Shown one piece after another: positions 1-9,599 of a stretch of DNA of 12,452 bases (its first letter is position 1; every line of letters begins with the position of its first letter). A model generated the notes under the pieces. It made no database searches, was not told where the DNA came from, and was given only the letters and a program-made list of their open reading frames with translations. This DNA comes from Actinomycetota bacterium (lineage in GTDB: Bacteria > Acidobacteriota > Blastocatellia > Chloracidobacteriales > Chloracidobacteriaceae): contig JAAFHI010000030.1 of the NCBI GenBank assembly GCA_013298335.1, positions 1 to 12,452 of the forward strand. The letters run 5' to 3'. The position numbers and the translations under genes were made by a program.

Positions 1-15
1 GTGCTCTTCCGATCT
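1..15. other. Illumina sequencing adapter remnant at the contig end
   Basis: The first 15 bases, GTGCTCTTCCGATCT, are identical to the 3' end of the standard Illumina TruSeq read-2 adapter. Read from the minus strand they give AGATCGGAAGAGCAC, the usual read-through adapter start. The carA reading frame from the minus strand matches its family up to base 16 and departs from it exactly where the adapter begins. These bases are therefore almost certainly not genomic. Confidence 0.93.
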
Positions 16-159
16 CCCGGCGTAGGAAGGGTCGGTGAGCACTTCCTGATAGCCCGACATCGAGGTATTGAACACCACCTCGCCGCTGGTTTCGCCGGCG
101 ACGCCGAAGCTTTCGCCCCGGAACGTACGCCCATCTTCGAGAGCCAAAATCGCTTCCAC
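16..159 (-). CDS. carA: Carbamoyl-phosphate synthase small subunit, N-terminal part (truncated by the contig end)
   Basis: This is the start of the glutamine-amidotransferase subunit of carbamoyl-phosphate synthase. With CarB, the enzyme makes carbamoyl phosphate for arginine and pyrimidine synthesis in the cytoplasm. About 48 residues are visible. They contain the family's N-terminal signature: ALEDG, then [14 protein letters not shown], then LTDPSY. The rest, including the catalytic Cys-His-Glu amidotransferase domain, is lost beyond the adapter junction at base 15/16. I chose the GTG at 159 because the protein then begins [10 protein letters not shown], matching the usual start of the family, and GGAAG lies 8 bases upstream. 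In-frame ATGs at 204 and 216 are alternatives that would add 15 or 19 residues; the one at 216 has GGGGA about 9 bases upstream. The gene diverges from miaB. Identity is secure; the start is less so. Confidence 0.9.
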
Positions 160-275
160 GGTGATTACTTCCGAAGTTCGAGGGATTGGACGGCGCAGGG
201 CCATCCGGGCAACCATAGCACACGTTCCCCGCCATTTCGGAAACGGTTTCGGTAGAATCCCGTCGCCGCCCGGTT

Positions 276-304
276 TTGAAATTGCCCCTCCCGGAGGCTA
301 TAGT
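276..304 (+). promoter_or_regulatory. Sigma-70-type promoter for miaB
   Basis: A -35 element TTGAAA (276-281) and a -10 element TATAGT (299-304) are separated by exactly 17 bases. Each hexamer differs from consensus at only one or two positions. Transcription would start near 311, giving a leader of about 23 bases that contains the miaB ribosome binding site. This is the best promoter in the window. It lies in the carA/miaB divergent gap; no equally good promoter facing carA was found. Confidence 0.7.
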
Positions 305-318
305 GCGGGTTTTGCTCC

Positions 319-325
319 GGAGGAA
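319..325 (+). promoter_or_regulatory. Strong Shine-Dalgarno of miaB
   Basis: GGAGGAA lies 8 bases before the ATG at 334. It fixes the miaB start and rules out the longer overlapping frame that starts at 276. Confidence 0.8.
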
Positions 326-333
326 CAGTTTTC

Positions 334-1674
334 ATGCGCGCTTGCGTCATCACGCTCGGCTGCCAGATGAACGAATACGACACGCACGCCATCCAGTCGC
401 AACTGGCGGGCATCGGCTACACGTTTGTGGACAATTTCAAGGAAGCCGACCTCGTGATGCTCAATACCTGCGCGGTGCGGGGCAAGCCGGTCGACAAGGC
501 CCGGTCCATCCTCGGCGACCTGCGCCGCGAAAAGCGCGAACGCCGGATCACGGTCGGCCTGATGGGCTGCCTCGCGCAGTTGCCGGAAGGTCAGGAAATG
601 GGGCTCAAATACGGCGTGGACATCATGCTCGGCCCCGGCGCGCTCACCGAAATCGTTCCGGCGATTCAAAAGGGCAAGTTCCAGAGCTTCGAATTCAAGC
701 AGGAACTCAACTTCTACACGCCGCCGCCGCCAGTCGGAACACTGTCGGCGCATGTGTCGATCACGCGCGGCTGCAATCACAAATGCACCTACTGCATCGT
801 GCCGACGACGCGCGGGGCGGAAGTCTCGCGGTCAGCCGACGACATCGTGAAGGAAGTCGAGGCGCTGCGCGACGCGGGCGTGGTCGAGGTCAGCCTGCTC
901 GGCCAGAACGTGAACAGCTACGGCCTCGAACCTGGGCTGGGACCGAACCGGAAGCTCCTGCCGGGGTTTCCGTCGTTCGCAGACCTGTTGCGGCGGGTCG
1001 GACGGACGGGAATTCCGCGGCTGCGCTTCATCACGAGCCATCCGATCAACTTCACGGACGACATCATCGAGGCACTCGCCGAAACGCCGTCGGTCTGCCG
1101 CTACATTCACCTGCCGGTGCAGGCCGGTTCGAACCGGGTGCTGAAGCGGATGGCGCGGGAATACACGCGGGAGTACTACCTCGACCGGATTCGGAAGATT
1201 CGCGAGCGTCTGCCCGACGTATCGCTTTCGACCGACGTGATCGTCGGCTTTCCGGGCGAAACCGAGGAGGATTTCCAGGACACGCTCTCGCTCTACGATG
1301 AAGTGCGCTACGACATGGCCTACATGTTCATCTATTCGGAACGCGCGGGCACGCCGGCGGCGAAGCACTTCGACGACATTCCGCACGACATCAAGGTGAA
1401 CCGGCTGATGCGGCTCATCGAACGCCAGAAGCACTGGAGCTGGGATCGCTACCGGGCGTGGGTCGGCCAGGAAGTCGAAGTCCTCATCAAGGGCCGCGCC
1501 CACGACGAAGGGCTGATGCAGGGGCACACGCGGGGCAATCATGCCGTGGTCGTGCCGTCGGGCATCGCGCCGACGACCGGGTTGTACCGCGTGACGGTCA
1601 CCCATGCGACGCCGCACATGCTCTACGCCGAGGGGGCGCTTCCGGTCCCGACCGGGGTCGGCACTCACGCCTGA
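334..1674 (+). CDS. miaB: tRNA-2-methylthio-N6-dimethylallyladenosine synthase MiaB
   Basis: MiaB is a radical-SAM methylthiotransferase that adds a methylthio group at C2 of i6A37 in tRNAs reading codons that start with U. The 446-residue length is normal. The N-terminal UPF0004 domain has its three cluster cysteines: C10 in LGCQMN, C46 in LNTCAVR and C79 in MGCLAQ. The radical-SAM CxxxCxxC motif is C147, C151 and C154 within [10 protein letters not shown]. The conserved LGQNVNSYG and HLPVQAGS segments follow. A C-terminal TRAM RNA-binding domain spans about residues 375-440. GCQMNEYD and NTCAVR favour MiaB over the relatives RimO and MtaB. The start is set by GGAGGAA 8 bases upstream. The gene is probably a single transcript from the promoter at 276-304, since a hairpin spans its stop codon. 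No miaA is visible. Confidence 0.95.
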   Translation: MRACVITLGCQMNEYDTHAIQSQLAGIGYTFVDNFKEADLVMLNTCAVRGKPVDKARSILGDLRREKRERRITVGLMGCLAQLPEGQEMGLKYGVDIMLGPGALTEIVPAIQKGKFQSFEFKQELNFYTPPPPVGTLSAHVSITRGCNHKCTYCIVPTTRGAEVSRSADDIVKEVEALRDAGVVEVSLLGQNVNSYGLEPGLGPNRKLLPGFPSFADLLRRVGRTGIPRLRFITSHPINFTDDIIEALAETPSVCRYIHLPVQAGSNRVLKRMAREYTREYYLDRIRKIRERLPDVSLSTDVIVGFPGETEEDFQDTLSLYDEVRYDMAYMFIYSERAGTPAAKHFDDIPHDIKVNRLMRLIERQKHWSWDRYRAWVGQEVEVLIKGRAHDEGLMQGHTRGNHAVVVPSGIAPTTGLYRVTVTHATPHMLYAEGALPVPTGVGTHA

Positions 1675-1679
1675 CCCCG
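1653..1679 (+). terminator. Stem-loop across the miaB stop codon, possible weak terminator
   Basis: CGGGGTCGG (1653-1661) pairs with CTGACCCCG (1671-1679), giving a 9-bp stem with one G-T pair and a 9-base loop. The miaB stop TGA is inside the 3' arm. Only a short T stretch (CCTTTC) follows, so this is not a textbook rho-independent terminator. It could still pause polymerase or protect the 3' end. Confidence 0.4.
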
Positions 1680-1714
1680 ACCTTTCACGAAGCCCCGGAA
1701 TGTATTTTCGCGAT

Positions 1715-1744
1715 TTCCGTTCGGCGTGCGGTTGGGAGTATATT
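1715..1744 (+). promoter_or_regulatory. Probable promoter for the unknown gene, TMTC-like gene and recO
   Basis: A good -10 box TATATT (1739-1744) is preceded 18 bases upstream by a weak -35 TTCCGT (1715-1720). This is one of the few AT-rich patches in a GC-rich region, and it lies between the miaB stop and the next gene. It would start transcription near 1751, about 43 bases before the GTG start at 1794. Confidence 0.45.
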
Positions 1745-1793
1745 GCCCGGCATCGCCACTCAGAGTGATTCAGGGAGTTACAGGGGGCACGTC

Positions 1794-2306
1794 GTGACCG
1801 AAGCCGAATTCATCCGTTTGCGGGACGCCATCACCGCGGCCACCGGAGATCGCCACCTTCCGGAGCTGTACCGCACGCTGGTGCTGACCACCCGGACGCG
1901 GAGGTTCACGCTGCACCCCGAACCGGTCCGGACCTCGTCGTCCGAAAGCGTCACCATTCTGCACACGCTCCTCGGCATTGAACTGAAGATCGGCAAACAC
2001 CGCCTCGCCTGTCCCGACCTCGCCACCGCCCGCTACCTTCAGGTGTTCGCGCGCCTTGGGCTGACCGAGGTGGCGGTGCCTTACGATATTTCCCAATTGC
2101 CGCGCATCGCCGACGAACTCGAATCAGGCTGGCAGTACTTCCGGCTGCTGGTTGAAAACCGTACCGCCGAACTCCCGCCCCGAACCCGTCGGACCGTCCG
2201 CAACCGGCTGCTCGAACAGGTCCGTCTTGCCATCGAAGCCCTCGGCTCCGGGGACAAGATGCCCACCTTCAACCAGAACACCCGGCAACGCACCATTGCC
2301 CGCTGA
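1794..2306 (+). CDS. Conserved-looking protein of unknown function (170 aa)
   Basis: I do not recognise this protein. The frame has no usable ATG. I chose GTG at 1794 because AGGGGG lies 6 bases upstream and the probable promoter at 1715-1744 is just before it; the open frame further upstream is miaB shadow. The product has no signal peptide or membrane segment, so it is probably cytoplasmic. It reads as an alpha/beta N-terminal part: residues 1-60 with several short strands, then a hydrophobic core TILHTLLGIELKIG and a segment with LACPDLATARYL. An Arg-rich helical region follows at about 115-150 and a polar tail ends the protein. Six bases separate it from the TMTC-like gene, so the two are probably translated together. 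Codon use and GC resemble the neighbours. A helper or regulator of the membrane protein is possible, but this is inference. Confidence 0.75.
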   Translation: MTEAEFIRLRDAITAATGDRHLPELYRTLVLTTRTRRFTLHPEPVRTSSSESVTILHTLLGIELKIGKHRLACPDLATARYLQVFARLGLTEVAVPYDISQLPRIADELESGWQYFRLLVENRTAELPPRTRRTVRNRLLEQVRLAIEALGSGDKMPTFNQNTRQRTIAR

Positions 2307-2312
2307 CGCTCC

Positions 2313-4244
2313 ATGACGAACGATTCCGTCACTGCTCCTCCCACCCGATCATTCATCGCCAAGCGGCTCGCGGGTCTCGGTGACCGGACGGTCGCCTGGG
2401 TTGTGGCCATCCTCGCCTTCGCCGTCTATGCGAACTCGCTCGCCAACGAATTCGCCTATGACGACGACATGATGATCACCCAGAATCCGCTCATCGAATC
2501 GCTGGGGAACTTCGGGAAGTTCTTTTCCAGCGGGTATTGGCAGCAATGGTACGGCGGGACGTCCAGTTACCGCCCCCTGTTCGTCCTCTCGCTGGCCATC
2601 GACCATGCGCTCTGGGGCGGGCGGCCCTTCGGATTCCATCTGACCAACGTGGCGCTCCACTGCGCGGCATCGGCGCTGTTTTTCCTGCTGGCGAGGAAGT
2701 ACCGCCTTGGCCGCGGCGTCTCGTTTCTGGCCGCCGCCATCTTCGCCGTTCACCCGGTCCACACCGAAGCCGTGGCCAACATCGTCGGGCGCATGGAACT
2801 CCTGGGCACGGTGTTTTGCGGGCTGGCGTGGTTTTTCTGGAATAAGGGGCGGCAAACGGAAAGGCCGTCCGCCGGGCGACTCCTGCTCGCCGCCCTCATG
2901 TTTCTGTGCGCCATTCTGACAAAGGAGAATTTCATCGTTTTTCCGGCGGTTCTGTTCGCCGCGGAGTGGATTTCAAGCCGCCCGCTGCCCGATTTCCGAA
3001 CCACGGCGCGCGCCGTCCTGCCATACCTTGCATTTGTCGCCGGGGTCGGCGTCTATCTGCTCATGCGCCGTTCCAGCGGAGAAGCAGTGCAGGTGGCGTC
3101 CCTGAATCGGGCCCCCCTCGCGGACTTCACCCTGTGGGGTCGGGTCTGCACCATGGGATCGGTCAGCCTTGAGTGGTATCGCCTCCTCCTGCTGGGTTTC
3201 CCGCTCCGTCCGTGGTACGACCGGTTCAACCTGGAAATCGTCGCCCATCCGACCCTGCGTTCCTGGATCGGATTCGGCGTGTTTTTCGGGCTGGCGGCGC
3301 TGGCCGCGCTGGCCGTCCGCCGGCTGCCGCTCGTGTCGTTCTCGATTTTTCTCTGGTTCGCCCTGATGTTCATCGTCAGCAACATTCCCTTTCCCATCGG
3401 CGCGATCTTCGGCGAACGCTGGCTCTATTTTCCATCAGCGGGTTATTGCCTGGCGCTCGCGCTGGGCATCTTCAAACTCCGGGATCATCTGAAGTCGCGG
3501 GGCGGCGGGCGGATGGCCCTGGTCCTGGCGGGCGCCGTCCTCTTCAGCTACGCCACGGTCACCATCCGCCGAAATCCGGACTGGCGGGACAACCTGACCC
3601 TGTTCAGCCGGATGCTCCAGACCGACCCCGGTCACCCGCTCGGCTACTCGGCGGTCGCCAGCCAACTAACCGAACGCGATCCGGCGCGGGCCCGCGAACT
3701 GCTACATACCGCGTACCGGATCGCGCCGGACCATTTCGAGACCGTCGTGGCCCTCGCCAAACTCGATTTTCTCGAGAATCGCCTCGATGAAGCCGAGGCC
3801 CTGGCCGACGGGTTGCTGGCCATCGAGCCACCGAATCTCGCCCTGCCCGCCGCCGACTGGTCGGAAGTTCATTTACTGAAGGCTGGCATCCGGTATCGCC
3901 GGGGAGACCGCGTTGGAGGCGATCTGGAACTCGCGAACGGAATCCGATACTCCCCGGTTCAATACGGCGAGCGGCTGTTTATCAGCACGGCCCTGCTCAA
4001 ATTCGGCAACAAGGAGGAGGCGCTCAAGATTCTCCTGACGATCATTCAGACCAATCCGAACCTGCCGCAGGCGCACAACAATCTCGGCGTCTGCTTTTTG
4101 CGGATGGGCCGGTTTGACGAGGCGAAGGCCGAGTTCGAAACGACGCTTCGGCTCAATCCGAAGCATGAAATGGCCCGCCGGAACCTCGAATGGATCCGGC
4201 AACGATCCGCGACGGCTCCGCCGTCGCCACCGGTCGCCCCATGA
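2313..4244 (+). CDS. TMTC-like polytopic membrane protein with C-terminal TPR repeats (putative GT-C glycosyltransferase)
   Basis: This 643-residue protein has about ten hydrophobic segments between residues 27 and 418, followed by a soluble TPR region from about 430 to 625. The clearest TPR is at about 583-616 (AHNNLGVCFLRMGRFDEAK). Segments typical of TMTC-type proteins are visible. An acidic YDDD lies in the first outside loop (49-52), HPVHTEAVANI at 147-157, and GERWLYFPS at 367-375. Eukaryotic TMTC proteins are lipid-linked O-mannosyltransferases; bacterial relatives are mostly uncharacterised. By family, the acidic loop would bind the donor or metal outside the membrane and the TPRs would bind protein. 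The specific reaction here is inferred only. The ATG at 2313 has no strong ribosome binding site and follows the preceding stop by 6 bases, which suggests coupling. Its stop overlaps the recO start. Confidence 0.85.
   Translation: MTNDSVTAPPTRSFIAKRLAGLGDRTVAWVVAILAFAVYANSLANEFAYDDDMMITQNPLIESLGNFGKFFSSGYWQQWYGGTSSYRPLFVLSLAIDHALWGGRPFGFHLTNVALHCAASALFFLLARKYRLGRGVSFLAAAIFAVHPVHTEAVANIVGRMELLGTVFCGLAWFFWNKGRQTERPSAGRLLLAALMFLCAILTKENFIVFPAVLFAAEWISSRPLPDFRTTARAVLPYLAFVAGVGVYLLMRRSSGEAVQVASLNRAPLADFTLWGRVCTMGSVSLEWYRLLLLGFPLRPWYDRFNLEIVAHPTLRSWIGFGVFFGLAALAALAVRRLPLVSFSIFLWFALMFIVSNIPFPIGAIFGERWLYFPSAGYCLALALGIFKLRDHLKSRGGGRMALVLAGAVLFSYATVTIRRNPDWRDNLTLFSRMLQTDPGHPLGYSAVASQLTERDPARARELLHTAYRIAPDHFETVVALAKLDFLENRLDEAEALADGLLAIEPPNLALPAADWSEVHLLKAGIRYRRGDRVGGDLELANGIRYSPVQYGERLFISTALLKFGNKEEALKILLTIIQTNPNLPQAHNNLGVCFLRMGRFDEAKAEFETTLRLNPKHEMARRNLEWIRQRSATAPPSPPVAP
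4241..4244 (+). promoter_or_regulatory. ATGA stop/start overlap coupling recO to the TMTC-like gene
   Basis: The recO start ATG (4241-4243) and the upstream stop TGA (4242-4244) share bases in an ATGA. No clear Shine-Dalgarno precedes it, so recO translation probably depends on ribosomes terminating on the upstream gene. Confidence 0.75.
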
Positions 4245-5002
4245 CGCTTCTTCTGGCCGAAGGCTTTGCCCTGAAAACGTTTCCCTACGCCGAGGCGCAC
4301 CGCGTCTGCGTGTTCTTCACGCGCCAGCACGGAATCGTGAAGGCGGTCGCGCATGGGTCGCGCAGCCTCAAAAGCAAATTCGGCTCGGGCCTCGAACTGT
4401 TTTCCGAAATCCGGATGTCGTACCGCGAGCGGGAGGACCGCGAACTCGGCCAGCTCGTCACCTGCGACGTTCTCAAGTCCCGCTTCGACGCGGCCTCCGA
4501 CCCGGTCACGGCGGCGATGCTGTCCTACTGGGCCGAACTGGTCATCGAGTTTTTCCCGCCGCATCAGGCCAACGACGCGGTCTATCGCCTGCTTACCGCC
4601 TCGCTCGCCTGCCTCGAACAGCCCTTCGAACCGGACAGCCTGTTCCACTACGTCGAGACCTGGATTGTCCGGCTGGCGGGTTTTTTTCCCGACCTGAAAA
4701 CCTGCCTGACCTGCGGGACCCCGTTCGCCCCCGATTCCGACATCCGGATCGCCCACGACGGCTCGCCCGAATGCGTCGCCTGCGGCGGCCCGGCCAACGC
4801 GACCATCACGACCGATGCGCGACGGGTCTACTCAAAATTGGCGCGCACTTCCCCCGCCGAGTTCAGTACATTGGTAATTGAGCCCTTCGCGCGGGAATCG
4901 CTGGCGGAGGCCAACCAGCGAATCATCGGCGCGATCCTCGAACGTCCCCTGAAAAGTTACTCGATCTGGAGACAACTTCGGATGGAACCACACGGTCTCT
5001 GA
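4241..5002 (+). CDS. recO: DNA repair protein RecO
   Basis: RecO works with RecR, and usually RecF, to load RecA onto SSB-coated single-stranded DNA during gap repair; it also anneals DNA strands. The 253-residue product has the N-terminal OB fold (about 1-80), with EGFALKTFPYAEAHRV near the start and the typical HGSRSLKSKF basic stretch. A helical middle follows. The C-terminal part holds a zinc-finger-like pair, C155/C158 and C178/C181 (CLTC and CVAC), seen in many bacterial RecO proteins. I chose the ATG at 4241 over the in-frame ATG at 4190. It gives the usual N-terminus and the 4-base ATGA overlap, while the extra 17 residues lie wholly in the preceding gene. Co-transcription with the TMTC-like gene is likely. 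No recR or recF is present. Confidence 0.93.
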   Translation: MTLLLAEGFALKTFPYAEAHRVCVFFTRQHGIVKAVAHGSRSLKSKFGSGLELFSEIRMSYREREDRELGQLVTCDVLKSRFDAASDPVTAAMLSYWAELVIEFFPPHQANDAVYRLLTASLACLEQPFEPDSLFHYVETWIVRLAGFFPDLKTCLTCGTPFAPDSDIRIAHDGSPECVACGGPANATITTDARRVYSKLARTSPAEFSTLVIEPFARESLAEANQRIIGAILERPLKSYSIWRQLRMEPHGL

Positions 5003-5006
5003 CCGT
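4992..5006 (+). repeat. Short inverted repeat at the recO stop
   Basis: ACGGTC (4992-4997) and GACCGT (5001-5006) form a perfect 6-bp stem with a 3-base loop that includes the first base of the recO stop. There is no T run directly after it. It may be a weak 3' end signal, or chance in GC-rich DNA. Confidence 0.3.
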
Positions 5007-5064
5007 CCGTCCGAGTACCCTGCTTCGTTCTTTTCCACATTCATCCGGAACTTGCGAGGTCGCC

Positions 5065-7864
<2,800 letters not shown>

Positions 7865-7866
<2 letters not shown>

Positions 7867-7870
7867 GGAG
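7865..7870 (+). promoter_or_regulatory. Shine-Dalgarno overlapping the ppdK stop codon
   Basis: AAGGAG overlaps the last two bases of the ppdK TAA (7864-7866) and sits 5 bases before the GTG at 7876. This supports the GTG start and close coupling with ppdK. Confidence 0.75.
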
Positions 7871-7875
7871 AACGC

Positions 7876-8175
7876 GTGCCCTCCGAACCCTTCGATTTCA
7901 TCAAGGTCTGCACCAGTTGCGGGCGACGCGCCGAGGACCGGCGCGTCGCCGAACTGAGCGAATGCCTGCTTCCCCTGCTCAAGAAAGAGCTTGAAAAGGA
8001 CGGCCTGTCGGGAACCATCCGCGCTTCGGGACGTCCGTGCTTCGGCATCTGCCCCCAGAATGGCATCCTCGTCGGTCTGGGTGAACAGCACTACCCGGTT
8101 TCGATTGAAAAACACATCGTTCGCTCCCTGCATGATCTGGATTACATCTACGCCCGCCTGATGGGCGAAGTCTGA
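7876..8175 (+). CDS. Small ferredoxin-like protein with four conserved-type cysteines (probable thioredoxin-fold [2Fe-2S] protein)
   Basis: This 99-residue protein begins with GTG, placed by a perfect AAGGAG 5 bases upstream. It has C12 and C15 in VCTSCGRR, then C55 and C59 in PCFGICPQNG, with a further C30. A CxxC near the first strand and a CxxxC about 40 residues later, followed by a short hydrophobic strand, is the layout of thioredoxin-fold [2Fe-2S] ferredoxins and DUF1636-type metal-binding proteins. The spacing differs from the classic ferredoxin subunit, so cluster type is inferred. There is no signal peptide. It follows ppdK within 10 bases and is almost surely co-transcribed. It might be an electron carrier or a metal-binding protein; nothing here identifies a partner. 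Confidence 0.78.
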   Translation: MPSEPFDFIKVCTSCGRRAEDRRVAELSECLLPLLKKELEKDGLSGTIRASGRPCFGICPQNGILVGLGEQHYPVSIEKHIVRSLHDLDYIYARLMGEV

Positions 8176-8190
8176 CGACGAATCGCCGTC

Positions 8191-8230
8191 ACCGGGATGT
8201 CCCTTTCGCCGGGAAACGAATTTTCCCGGT
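8191..8230 (+). promoter_or_regulatory. Competing stem-loops ahead of the HEWGTF gene
   Basis: CCGGGAAA (8209-8216) and TTTCCCGG (8222-8229) form a perfect 8-bp stem with a 5-base loop, ending 13 bases before the next start codon. An earlier arm, ACCGGGA (8191-8197), is perfectly complementary to TCCCGGT (8224-8230), so two mutually exclusive hairpins share the same 3' arm. No T run follows. The element could be a 3' end structure of the ferredoxin-like gene or a control on the downstream start. Confidence 0.5.
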
Positions 8231-8242
8231 CGAGTCACATCC

Positions 8243-9457
8243 ATGAAGAAAACCATCCTTGCGGTACTGGCCCTGTTCACGGTTTCGCTTTCGAATTCCG
8301 CCACCCCGAACATTCCCCGCCCCGTCGCCAACGATCTCGTCGTTCACGAATGGGGAACCTTCACGACCATCGCCGGACGCGACGGAACGGCCCTCGACTG
8401 GCGTCCGCTGAACGTGAAAAGCGATCTGCCGACCTTTGTGTATTCGGTCGAAAAAAATGACGGATTCCGCGGAAACTTCAAGGAAACCGGGAAGCGGGAC
8501 CCGGCGCGGGTCCGCATGGAAACCCCGGTCATTTATTTCTATTCCGGAAAGGAAATGGATATCGATGTGGCGGTCAGGTTTCCCGACGGACAAATCACCG
8601 AATGGTACCCGCAGGCAGGACTCATCAATGGCAGGTATGGACCGGATAAACCAAAACTGATGGCGAACGGGATTCACTGGGGCACGGTCCGGTTGCTGCC
8701 GAACGAAAAGCCAGCTTACCTTCGCGAGGCGGCGGCCAGTCACTACTACCCGGCCCGCGAAACCGACGCGGTCCCGATCCGGGTCTGCAACGTTGATAAA
8801 ACCCGCGTCGAAACCGAGAATTTTCTCTTTTATCGCGGCATCGGCAACTTCGACCTTCCGTTGCGGGCCAGACTCGACGGGACGCGGATTCTCATCAGCG
8901 ACGGCACAAAGAAATGTCTCAACGACGGCTCGGCCAACCTCATGATTTTTGAAAATCGCGGAGGCCGGATCGGTTTTCGCATGGTCCCCGACGTGACGAA
9001 AGACATCACCGCCGAACGCCCCGCGCTCGACGCCAATATCGGCACCGTCCTCGCGCAACTTGAAAAATCCCTGATTTCACAGGGGTTGTACGCCAAGGAA
9101 GCCCGCGCCATGATCGCCACCTGGCGCGACAGTTGGTTCGAGGAAGGTTTGCGGATTTTCTACATCCTGCCGCGCAAAACAACCGATGCCATTCTTCCGC
9201 TTTCGGTCGAACCGACCCCGCGTGAAACGGTTCGGGTCCTCGTCGGGCGGACGGAACTCATCACGCCCGAGATGACGCAGGACGTCAGAGCGCGCGTCGC
9301 ACGCCTGCGGTCCGATTCTCCGGAAATCCGTGAAATGGCAAGACAGGACCTGAAGAAATACGGCCGCTTTTTCGAACCCATCCTCAAGGAACTCCTTCAA
9401 ACCGAAACCGACGCGGCCATGCGAACGCAACTTGAACGGCTCATCGCGCTGGAGTGA
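8243..9457 (+). CDS. Exported protein of unknown function with an HEWGTF motif
   Basis: The 404-residue product starts with a clear signal peptide: MKK, a hydrophobic core ILAVLALFTVSL, and probable signal peptidase I cleavage after SNSA (residue 20). The mature protein should be periplasmic or secreted. The first conserved block is VVHEWGTFTTIAGRDG (33-48). I recall similar HEWGTF starts in uncharacterised exported proteins of environmental bacteria. A second block around 140-152 has NGIHWGTVRLLP, and a third at 293-311 has TWRDSWFEEGLRIFY. The last 60 residues form short charged helices that resemble HEAT-type repeats. The many aromatic and short beta-like stretches suggest a beta-rich core. 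The enzyme activity, if any, is unknown. The ribosome binding site is weak. The gene is 67 bases after the ferredoxin-like gene and may be separately controlled. Confidence 0.82.
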   Translation: MKKTILAVLALFTVSLSNSATPNIPRPVANDLVVHEWGTFTTIAGRDGTALDWRPLNVKSDLPTFVYSVEKNDGFRGNFKETGKRDPARVRMETPVIYFYSGKEMDIDVAVRFPDGQITEWYPQAGLINGRYGPDKPKLMANGIHWGTVRLLPNEKPAYLREAAASHYYPARETDAVPIRVCNVDKTRVETENFLFYRGIGNFDLPLRARLDGTRILISDGTKKCLNDGSANLMIFENRGGRIGFRMVPDVTKDITAERPALDANIGTVLAQLEKSLISQGLYAKEARAMIATWRDSWFEEGLRIFYILPRKTTDAILPLSVEPTPRETVRVLVGRTELITPEMTQDVRARVARLRSDSPEIREMARQDLKKYGRFFEPILKELLQTETDAAMRTQLERLIALE

Positions 9458-9478
9458 GAGCCCTCCCTTTCTCCAGCG
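9447..9478 (+). terminator. Stem-loop around the HEWGTF gene stop, possible terminator
   Basis: CGCTGGAG (9447-9454) and CTCCAGCG (9471-9478) form a perfect 8-bp stem with a 16-base loop holding the stop codon (9455-9457). Only TT follows directly, and a six-T run occurs about 20 bases later (9499-9504). It is therefore not a standard intrinsic terminator, but it is a good candidate 3' end structure. Confidence 0.45.
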
Positions 9479-9599
9479 TTCCCCGCCATTCCAACAGATT
9501 TTTTCCGGCCCGCTCCGAAACAAGTTGGGGTAAATTCGCGCGCATCGGACGTTCCATCCCCGATGCACGACCGAATCCCCCTTTTCGGAGCTTTCCCCA

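Noticed and set aside
287..323. Repeated CCGGAGG and a CCTCC element as a leader switch sequestering the miaB ribosome site
   Set aside because: The CCTCC and the first CCGGAGG lie between the -35 and -10 elements and upstream of the expected transcription start near 311, so they would not be in the mRNA.
276..1301. A 341-residue plus-strand frame overlapping miaB
   Set aside because: It is out of frame with miaB, very rich in Arg, Gly and Ala and has no recognisable motif. The strong ribosome site and radical-SAM motifs belong to the miaB frame.
832..1668. A 278-residue minus-strand frame opposite miaB
   Set aside because: Codon-bias shadow with Arg- and Asp-rich low-complexity product and no ribosome site.
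4190..4240. A 17-residue N-terminal extension of RecO
   Set aside because: The extension lies entirely in the TMTC-like coding region and lacks family similarity. The ATG at 4241 fits both the RecO N-terminus and the ATGA overlap.
4046..4756. A 236-residue minus-strand frame across the end of the TMTC-like gene and recO
   Set aside because: It crosses two well-supported genes and has no family features.
9531..9536. TAAATT as a promoter -10 box for the GH19 gene
   Set aside because: No acceptable -35 lies 16-18 bases upstream (the position reads GCCCGC). It may act with an alternative sigma factor, but I cannot support that.
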